64,000 nucleotides of DNA from Periplaneta americana (taxonomy: Eukaryota > Arthropoda > Insecta > Blattodea > Blattidae), in assembly GCF_040183065.1 (NCBI RefSeq), contig NC_091130.1:28618359-28682358 (forward strand), in the 5' to 3' direction. The position numbers and the translations under genes are program-made. Shown here piece by piece: positions 55,724-64,000 of the stretch; the first letter of the stretch is position 1, and the number at the start of each line of letters is the position of its first letter. The notes under the pieces are model-generated. The model worked only from the letters and a program-made list of their open reading frames with translations, did not search any database and was not told the origin of the DNA.

Positions 55724-57127
55724 GGGGAAGGTGTTGTACCTTGAGTCAGTTGTACCTTGGGTCATTCATCATTTCTCTGCCATATGTGTTTTGAAAAATG
55801 AAATATTACGATCAAGTTACATATTTGTACACAAGAGTCCTCTCACAAAGCTTGGTGATCTTCAGATACAGTGGTTTGCTTTCTTTGTGAAGAAATTTGT
55901 TTTTGATCTCAGAAAGTATTTTATTTGTAGTGTGTTCTTAATTTTTTTACGGGGCTGTGTTATAATTCAAGACATTTCCAATAGTAAGGTAAGATCTTTG
56001 TTTCTTTCTTGTTCGAATGGTATATTAGATTATTGTTAGAATATAACCTAACTTTTGAAACATGATGTTCCGTTCACAATGAGCAGTAGTTGTACCTCGG
56101 TCCACTTGAAGCGTTGTACCTTGGGTCGACCCAAGGTACAACATTGAACTGGTGATGAGCAGAAGTGTACAAATCATTATAAATTATTAGTTAATTTAAT
56201 ACTAACGGACACAACAGAAAAAGAAATTCAAAGAAGTAGACTAAAAAAGAAAAACCCAATACCGGTAGAGAAAAACAAAGAGGCAGCTTTACACAGAAGA
56301 AACTACAGAAGAAAAATAAGACATTGATGAATTAATATTACAGGATTCCAGTGATGATGACCTAACAACTTTGCTGGAAAAAGAGAATGTTGATGACGAT
56401 GATGATGGAAACTCTGAAGAAGGCATAGGAGAAGGAAATTATACACTTGTCCGTTTTGCTGGAAAGAAGAAAGTGTCACATTACATAGCAAAAGTGTTGA
56501 GTATTGATGAAGAACAGTGTGAAGTCCAATTTCTGAAAAAAAACTTCCTGACTCCAACAAGTTTGTTATGGCGAAAGATGATGAATATAGTGTGCCTTTA
56601 AGTGACATAGTCATGAAGCTACCACCTCTCTACCAACAAGGTTCATCTAAGAGACAAACTTCCCAACTACAATTCGCAGTTGATTTCAATAGTTATGATG
56701 TTAAGTAGATCGATTTTGTGTTTGTTATCTGCTTAAAATGCATTATTGCTTGGACATGTTGCAAAGGAATTGTATCTTTAATTTGTTTCCTGTTATATTC
56801 CAGAAGTTTCGTGATTTTTAGATACACTGTACACTTTGCATTCATATTTAAGTTTATCCACAATTTGTATTCTTGTTTCTTTTCTTGTAGGCTAAATTTA
56901 TAATGTGACCCAAGGTACAACCTCATGTTGTACCTTGGTCCATTATACTTGTATACAATTAATTGAATATAAAAATTATCAGAGTAATTAAATTCGTAAA
57001 TAAAGATTACCAATGATATCTCAAAGAGTAGCTTCATCTTATTTTATAATTTGGACAACCTAATAATCATAATATGGTAAAAATAGAAACTAAATGTAAA
57101 AATGACCCAAGGTACAACACCTTCCCC
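55724..57127 (+). mobile_element. pogo-like internal-deletion element nested in family A
   Basis: Ends GGGGAAGGTGTTGTACCTTG and CAAGGTACAACACCTTCCCC are exact inverted copies. TA lies on both sides (55722-55723 and 57128-57129), and family A copy 2 shows the empty site. GTTGTACCTTGGGTC or its complement recurs about eight times near both ends and inside. The interior keeps only the C-terminal part of a transposase related to the protein at 22729-25005. Confidence 0.9.
56343..56708 (+). pseudogene. pogo-like transposase C-terminal fragment, frameshifted
   Basis: A frame from about 56343 reads QDSSDDDLTTLLEKENVDDD, then GNYTLVRFAGKKKVSHYIAK and CEVQFLKK. A shift near 56540 moves to DSNKFVMAKDDEYSVPLSDI and on to a TAG at 56706-56708. 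The acidic patch plus VLVR..GK beta segment follows the same order as the C-terminus of the intact 758-residue transposase. HTH and DDE domains are missing. Confidence 0.65.
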
Positions 57128-57275
57128 TACCTAGTAGAGTGATTTGTTTGTGTCTTACGCCAGTATCATCGAACTACAGTCGTGGAAGGGGATAGCAAAC
57201 TGTGTTTCCGGTTCATCTAAGGGTATAGCCAGGTTAATATTAAAAATGTTAGTAAAATAAAATGATGTCCCTGTA

Positions 57276-57660
57276 CATTCCATGATAAAGTGTGTGTTAC
57301 TGATAAGCAGGCTTCGAGACTTTGGAACCGATACAATAAGTTTACTGTGCATTCACTATAGGTTGTTGACTCGCTGCAGGTAGATAGAGATGTGTTGAGG
57401 TAACAAAGTTGCTATTTAGAGTAGAGTACGGTAGAATGGGGAAACACATATATGTACATTCTGAAAGTAAATATACGTTACACAATGATAATGTCAAAAG
57501 AATGTGAAAAGCGTTTATTCTCCTGTCTTTTATAAGCATTTGTGTTTAATTATACACAGTGTTAATGGTGGAAATAAGAATGTAGCAATTTTAATTTTTT
57601 CATTTATCCTATTGGTCGTCTTTAGGAAGTGCAGTTGCAGTATCGAATTGCAATGTACCT
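57276..57660. other. No recognisable feature
   Basis: AT-rich sequence right of family A copy 3. Confidence 0.35.
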
Positions 57661-57669
57661 ACTACAAGA

Positions 57670-58130
57670 TACATTCTCAGTGTCTCAAACGTAAATCTTT
57701 TTCGGTTATCCGCGAAAGTTTGTGCTTTAGAAAGCTGCGCTCTACGTCGCATGACGTGATAGAAGCAAAACAAAAAAATCTAACATCATTGCAGTCTCTA
57801 AGAGACAGTCCTTTATTCTCGGATGACTCTATGTCTACTAATTTGCTGTTTATGTTACACAATGTTCCATATCCGTTATTTTTACATAAAATTGATTTCC
57901 ACTTCTGTTTTACACGTTCAGTAACCGGTGTACTTGATGTCTCATTAATTCTCTGCATCATTTTCTAAATTAATTTGAGGGCTTCCGACATCTCTTGCTC
58001 TGACTTTTCTAACCGTGTCATAGTTTCAGACACAGTTTGTATGAAACCCAAATTATTCGTCAGAACCTTCAAATCCGAGCGTTTTCCTTTGCGTATTTGT
58101 TGGCATTCATTCTACAGTACCCCACCCACT
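57670..58130 (-). pseudogene. hAT-like transposase C-terminal relic
   Basis: Minus-strand translation gives LGFIQTVSETMTRLEKSEQE, then a stop, then MQRINETSSTPVTERVKQKW, SILCKNNGYGTLCNI and FCFASITSCDVERSFLKHKL. SCDVERSFS.YK..L is the hAT dimerization motif. Here the serine after ERSF is lost and the usual LSDNR segment is partly deleted. Confidence 0.6.
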
Positions 58131-59549
58131 GTACGGTTTACCACTATACTCAGTACGCCGTTATGCGGATTTCCCACTGAACTGCTCTATTGGCTCCGAA
58201 GTCTCGAAGCCTGCTGATAAGATTTCAGAGACAGATTTCGGCAAACGCGTATTTATATCTATTCTAGGCCTATTAGAATCTTGTTGAGCAATAAACCACA
58301 CAACTAGACGAACTCCCTGCAGAAACAGAATTCGACACAAACTTAATAAATTCTGAATAGTGAAACCAAGAACGTAATAAGCAATGCGACGGCCCACGCT
58401 GATATGACTAGTAGCCTATAGATGTCACGTCTGGAATGTAATTACGAAACTGTACTTTCCAAAAAAATTATATTAGATACAGCGGTGGGTGAGGGCAGCT
58501 GTGGAGGGAACGAGAGGTTACAGATCCTCATTAGTATGTGGATAGACACAGTGAATTGATTAGCCATCTATACTCACGGTGGTATCCGATAGCACTACTC
58601 CAACATCCAATAATGAAAGCATCTAATAACGGACGGTGTTCTTCTTACAGAAATTGTACCGTGCTGTAAACAGACACGCTTGCACGCTCACTCAATTAGT
58701 CCTTGTGACTAATTATGATAATTAATCAAAGCTACGCATGACCAGCTATTGTTTCGCGCCGAAATTAAAATGTGATTTTTAATTTAACTTAAATAGATGA
58801 CGCACACTACGAAGAATTTCTCCGATTGCTTCATTTGCAATTCCAATTATTATGTCTTGTCTTGAAGCTGCAGCTTTTTCTTTATTTAATTTCTGCAGTA
58901 ATTCACTTCGAGTTCAGACTAGCGCAGCATGGATTCTTACGTGCGTTAATCAGGCCGGATTGTGTTAGCAATATTGTCGTCTTTCCTACTATACCTGATT
59001 TATCATTTCGATTCCCGTTCGCGACACTGTTTACTCGGGTACAGCATCCTCTCTCGTATTCTTGGTAACGTCAGGTAAATCCAGATGTTCTGTCAAGTAG
59101 ACGGCTTCCTTAACTTCCTACCATTAATCTCAGTCATATCTTAAATAGAACGAATACGTGATTAATGTAACAAGTTTCGGATAATACACTAAACTACAGA
59201 GTAATAGAAACTTAAACACAACACCGATACACGTCCATATATAGAATAACATTCTGTTTCAACGTCATAACTTTGAGGGATTAAAGCAAGCAAAACTGCA
59301 GTGTAACTCAAGTTGTTGCTGAGATATGTACGAATAAATACGTCAAGAGGCGTGACGTCTAACATGGCTAATGTTTCTTAACGAGTTAGATGAAACGAAC
59401 CAGCTCACGGCTAGCCTCCAAGACTGAAAATCTCGAAGCTCAGAAGGGAACCTTCCAAAATCATCTAGTGCGGCAGTCATCAGCACAGTGCACCCTCGGG
59501 CTAGCGTCGCTTACCCGCGCATAAGACATAGCACTGGCGTACATCCGTG
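58131..59549. other. No recognisable gene
   Basis: Moderately AT-rich with short frames. No element ends were found. Confidence 0.35.
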
Positions 59550-60141
59550 GCTTCTGGCTGCTGTAGTTAAGGCCATCAGGCCATCTCTTCCACAACACCA
59601 CGTTGTTGAAAATTACGTTCTTTGCAGTGCAGGTCGGGAAGTATTATTATTATATTATTATTATTTATGTCAAGTATGTTTACATGTATGATGCAAGATG
59701 TATAAACAAGCAAATAACTTGCTGAGAAGCATGTAGCAGAAATTTCGACAGACCTACTGTACTCACTGCAAAATACCGATTCAGCTATTGCAGTGTGCTG
59801 GCTATATGTCAACAACTGCTAACCTGGATGCAGTACGATGACACGGAATAATTAGTTAACGTACATAAGTGTACCAATCACTAAACATATATACGAAAGT
59901 CATAGAATAAATTTAGATGTTTAAAGTAAAAAAAAAAGAAGAATAATTGATTTAAAATATTTATGGTAGTAAATTGTGAAAAGGAGCAGATAAGGTTTAA
60001 AGTCTTAATGGTCATTACGATTGGTTTAAACATGCACTAAAACCAGACGTAAGTGCAAGTTTGAACCAATAAATTATTGAGATTTGCGATAAATTAATTA
60101 GTTTAGGAAATTGTATATTTATTAGGTATAACTATTTCTTG

Positions 60142-60217
60142 TATATGAGCCGTCCACAGCAGAAGTTGCGTAAGTCAATTTTGACTTACACCACTTTTGC
60201 TCTGAACGGCTCATATA
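60142..60217. repeat. Near-perfect 76-bp palindrome, copy 1
   Basis: TATATGAGCCGT on the left mirrors ACGGCTCATATA on the right, and the centre is TAAGTCAATTTTGACTTA. The right arm TTACACCACTTTTGCTCTGA has its complement in the left arm with a few changes. It can form a long hairpin. Confidence 0.9.
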
Positions 60218-60369
60218 AACTAGGCTAATGATTCGGTCGTTACTATACCAATTTAAATGACATGAATATAATTTTGCCTGTAAATGTATATACGAAGACC
60301 AGAGAGATTGAGAGAAAGAGAAAAAAAAAAACAAAGAGAAAGTAGGAATTTTATTTTGTATATTATTTA

Positions 60370-60442
60370 TTTGAGCCATTCGGAGCAAAAGTGGTGTAAG
60401 TCAAAATTGACTTACACCATTTCTGCTCTGAACGGCTCATAT
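60370..60442. repeat. Near-perfect 72-bp palindrome, copy 2
   Basis: The same sequence as 60142-60217 (TTGAGCC..AGCAAAAGTGGTGTAAGTCA and its complement), about 228 bp to the right. The space between holds a poly-A and purine-rich stretch. The two may be ends of one small element. Confidence 0.9.
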
Positions 60443-60507
60443 TTAGGCCTAACATTATTTTAAATTAAGTTTTGCACATTTGTGAACTAATATCAATAAA
60501 TCGATCA

Positions 60508-60982
<475 letters not shown>

Positions 60983-61281
60983 GTTTTACGTGTTTGGAAA
61001 TTGCGTGGCTGAAAGTTTGATAAACAGCCTTCATTCATACCACTGGATGATAAAATCTCATATTACAAATGTTATTTATTACAAGTTGCTTATCTAAAAA
61101 AAAAAAAAACAAAACAATACAAAACAAAACAAACTGCTCCTACAAGACAGATGCGTGAAGAATGTAAGAATCCGTTGAATTTCAACCAGTCATTGCAGAA
61201 GTGTTATTTAACAACACAGCATACAGTAAGAGGATATCTAGCGTACATTGATGAATAGACTTACTTACTTACAAATGGCTT

Positions 61282-62225
61282 TTAAGGAACCCGAAGGTTC
61301 ATTGCCGCCCTCACATAAGCCCGCCATCGGTCCCTGTCCTGAGCAAGATTAATCCAGTCTTTATCATCATATCCCACCTCCCTCAAATCCATTTCAATAT
61401 TATCCTCCCATCTACGTCTCGGCCTCCCCAAAAGTCTTTTTCCCTCCGGTCTCCCGACTAACAATCTATATGCATTCCTGGATTCGCCCATACGTGCTAC
61501 ATGCCCTGCCCATCGCAAACGTCTGGATTTAATGTTCCTAATTATGTCGGGTGAAGAATACAATGCGTGCAGATCTGCGTTGTGTAACTTTCTCCATTCT
61601 CCTGTAACTTCATCCCTCTTAGCCCCAAATATTTTCCTAAGCGCCTTATTCTCAAACACCCTTAACCTATGTTCCTCTCTCAGAGTGAGAGTCCAAGTTT
61701 CACAACTATACAGAACAACCAGTAATATAACTGTTTTATAAATTCTAACTTTCAGATTTTTTGACAGCAGACTAGATGATAAAAGCTTCTCAAGCGAATA
61801 ATAACACGCATTTCCCATATTTATTCTGTGTTTAATTTCCTCCCGAGTGTCATTTATATTTGTTACTGTTGCTCCAAGATATTTGAATTTTTCCACCCCT
61901 TCGAAGGATAAATCTCCAATGTTTATATTTCCATTTCGTACAATATTCTGATCACGAGACATAATCATATACTTCGTCTTTTCGGGATTTACTTCCAAAC
62001 CGATCGCTTTACTTGCTCCAAGTAAAATTTCCGTGTTTTCCCTAATCGTTTGTGGATTTTCTCCTAACATATTCACGTCATCCGCATAGACAAGCAGCTG
62101 ATGTAACCCGTTCAATTCCAAACCCTGCCTCTTATCCTGAACTTTCCTAATGGCATATTCTAAAGCGAAGTTAAAAAGTAAAGGTGATAGTGCATCTCCC
62201 TGCTTTAGCCCGCAGTGAATTGGAC
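61282..62225 (-). pseudogene. LINE reverse transcriptase, C-terminal half
   Basis: Minus-strand frame with [20 protein letters not shown] upstream of the ATG, then [15 protein letters not shown] (catalytic YADD), [50 protein letters not shown] and the basic tail [20 protein letters not shown]. It ends MNLRVP at 61285. All RT motifs of this half look intact. The break from the N-terminal half makes it non-autonomous. Confidence 0.9.
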
Positions 62226-63192
62226 TCTGCTGTATGTTTCACTGAGACACATTCTAATTAATCGAACTAGTTTCTTGGGAATACCAAATTCAATAAGAAT
62301 ATCATATAATACTTCCCTCTTAACCGAGTCATATGCCTTTTTGAAATCTATGAATAACTGAGGTACTGTACCCTTATACTCCCATTTTTTCTCCATTATC
62401 TGTCGAATACAAAAAATCTTATCAATAGTCGACCTATTACGCCTAAAACCACACTGATGATCCGCAATAATTTCATCTACGCACGGAGTTAATCTTCTCA
62501 AAAGAATATTGGACAAAATTTTGTACGACGTCAACAAAAGTGATATTCCTCGAAAGTTACCACAGTTGGTTTTGTCCCCCTTCTTAAAAATGGGTACAAT
62601 TATGGACTCCTTCCATTGTTCTGGTACAATTTCCTTTTCCCAAATAGCAAGTACAAGTTTATAAATTTCGCTGTATAATGCATTTCCACCCTCTTGTATT
62701 AATTCTGCTGGAATTTGATCGATACCTGGAGACTTGTACTTTTTCAGATTTTCTATCGCAATTTCGACTTCTGAAAGCGTGGGTGCAGGTATAAATGGCT
62801 CAGCAGTTTGTATTTCAATTTCGTTCCGATCATTTCTATTTGGCCTATGTACATTTAATAGTTGCGCAAAATAGTTTTTCCATCTGTTTAGGATTGATAG
62901 AGAGTCTGCAAGCAAGTCACCATTCTCATTCTTGATCACATTTACCCTTGGCTGATATCCGTTCTTAAATTCCTTTATACCCTTATATAAATCTCTAATG
63001 TTTTTATTCTTATTATTTGTTTCTACCTCATTCAGTTTTTCCTTCAAGTAATCTCTCTTTTTATTCCTAAGTGTACGACTTGCTTCCCGTCTTTCATTGA
63101 AATAATTATCTCTCTTCTCCTCAACTGGATCCTGTAAGAATTTCAATTTTGCCTGTTTCCTTCTTTCTACTACCATGCAACAATCTTCATTC
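62205..63192 (-). pseudogene. LINE reverse transcriptase, N-terminal half
   Basis: Minus-strand frame with KYKSPGIDQIPAELIQEGGN, then PEQWKESIIVPIFKKGDKTN, NFRGISLLLTSYKILSNILL, ADHQCGFRRNRSTID and LFIDFKKAYDSVKREVLYDI. The first catalytic aspartate (FIDFKKAYDS) is present. The frame stops after [10 protein letters not shown]. The next frame resumes with [17 protein letters not shown], so a small deletion with frameshift separates the halves. Confidence 0.9.
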
Positions 63193-63219
63193 ATGAATAG
63201 ACACAGAGTAAAATAAAAT

Positions 63220-63310
63220 CAATGAAGAATCCTCAGGCCTGAATGAGACTCGAACCCAGATCGTCTGCGTGACAGTATGATAGTATAGGCCACGCAGTTA
63301 TCGTAGAGTC
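63220..63310 (-). repeat. tRNA-like repeat fragment
   Basis: On the minus strand GGCCTATACTATCATACTGT leads to ACGCAGACGATCTGGGTTCG, a B-box-like segment. Too short to assign to a family. Confidence 0.4.
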
Positions 63311-64000
63311 CAAGAATAATTTTAGTTTCGCATTGGTAATGCTATAGGATATCAGATTTCAGATTTACATTACATGAAACGCAAGATTTTCTTTTAAAAA
63401 CCCACTAGAATGTCATAAACAAACTTTTACTATTTCATTTGTTATACTGAGGGATATTAAAAGAGATGGCTTGGGTTTTGTTGACGCGTAAAATAAGCTC
63501 CGATTACGTGAGCGTCCTTCACAATAGGAAAGGGCGGTGGTGGTACTGTAGATGAAAGCGGTGCGGTTTACATAGGCCCGAGTTAAAAGAAGAATATGAT
63601 CACAGTACTTGAGTATTCCATTAGTCGATGAAAAATTAGAACTCTGTTTTGACCAGGCACAAGCATTAACAACACAATCCGATCATAACAGCAAAATATG
63701 GCTGCACGTCAGCAATTTCTCATTAAGTCTATAAAAAGTTCTCCTAAATCACATGTAGGTATAGCCTACGGAGATTATAAAATAACAGTATTACAGACTT
63801 TACGTTCCTGCTGAGTCTTCTCCTTCAAAGATTATGTAGATAAGCTTATAATCCATAAATTGCTCGCTTAAGAGCCATGTTATGACACCTAGAAGATAAA
63901 TAATGAAATATGGAAAATTGTAAGAAAACTGAATTAAGATTAAACAAGAGACAAAAACGTTATAAGAATTATTAAACTAAACGCGCGTCCACCGTTGTGC
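63311..64000. other. No recognisable feature
   Basis: AT-rich, no gene seen up to the window edge. Confidence 0.35.

Larger units (their letters stand above)
54794..57273 (+). mobile_element. Non-autonomous TIR transposon, family A copy 3
   Basis: Same termini as copies 1 and 2 (CAGGGACATC and GATGTCCCTG) with TA on both sides (54792-54793 and 57274-57275). Without the nested element at 55724-57127 it is about 1.08 kb. No coding capacity. Confidence 0.88.
61261..63192 (-). mobile_element. 5'-truncated RTE-like LINE
   Basis: The 3' end has a (TTAC)n tail at 61261. The 5' end stops at 63192, and ATGAATAGAC is duplicated on both sides (61251-61260 and 63193-63202). It lacks the endonuclease domain and starts within the linker before the RT. 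Related fragments are at 20482, 33705 and more distantly elsewhere. Confidence 0.93.

Noticed and set aside
57504-57968. 154-residue plus-strand frame
   Set aside because: It is antisense to the hAT-like relic (SCDVERSF on the minus strand), which explains its length.

Overview
The window looks like an arthropod, most likely insect, nuclear genome. It has spliced genes with GT/AG introns of several kilobases, very dense transposable elements, long microsatellites and AT-rich intergenic DNA. The tRNA-headed SINEs and the RTE-like, CR1-like and pogo/hAT mixture resemble large orthopteroid or cockroach/termite genomes. A cockroach such as Periplaneta is an inference from memory of such repeats, not something shown here.

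Two host genes are supported. At the left end, on the plus strand, is the last coding exon (3744-3906) of a SAC3/GANP-domain gene resembling LENG8, followed by a probable 3' UTR. Between 11.2 and 28.3 kb, on the minus strand, are six consecutive coding exons of the cAMP-dependent protein kinase type I regulatory subunit (Pka-R1). They cover the pseudosubstrate segment, both cyclic-nucleotide-binding domains and the stop codon. All junctions keep frame and give 317 residues. The N-terminal dimerization/docking exon was not found and is probably further right or outside the window.

Almost everything else is mobile DNA, often nested. In the 6.3 kb Pka-R1 intron, a hAT element (22241-26635, 8-bp target duplication) contains an intact pogo/Tigger-like element (22324-25519, TA duplication) with an uninterrupted 758-residue transposase. 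A roughly 1.1 kb TIR family (ends CAGGGACATC, TA duplication) occurs three times (1-783, 40587-42847, 54794-57273). One copy splits a LINE reading frame. Another carries a second pogo-like element whose decayed C-terminus matches that of the intact one. Others include Tigger-type remnants, two copies of a TAA-target MITE (one inside a tRNA-like foldback whose other arm preserves the empty site), a TTAA-target element, hAT remnants, a tyrosine-recombinase fragment, mariner-like and R2-like fragments, several LINE 3' ends with hairpins and tetranucleotide tails, and an RTE-like LINE near the right end (61261-63192).

From 28.3 kb to 64 kb I see no convincing host exon. This stretch is either the first intron of Pka-R1 or intergenic. 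No bacterial-style system, CRISPR array, rRNA or functional tRNA gene was recognised, and no exogenous or endogenous virus was recognised. The unusual content is the nested transposon stratigraphy and several structured repeats.
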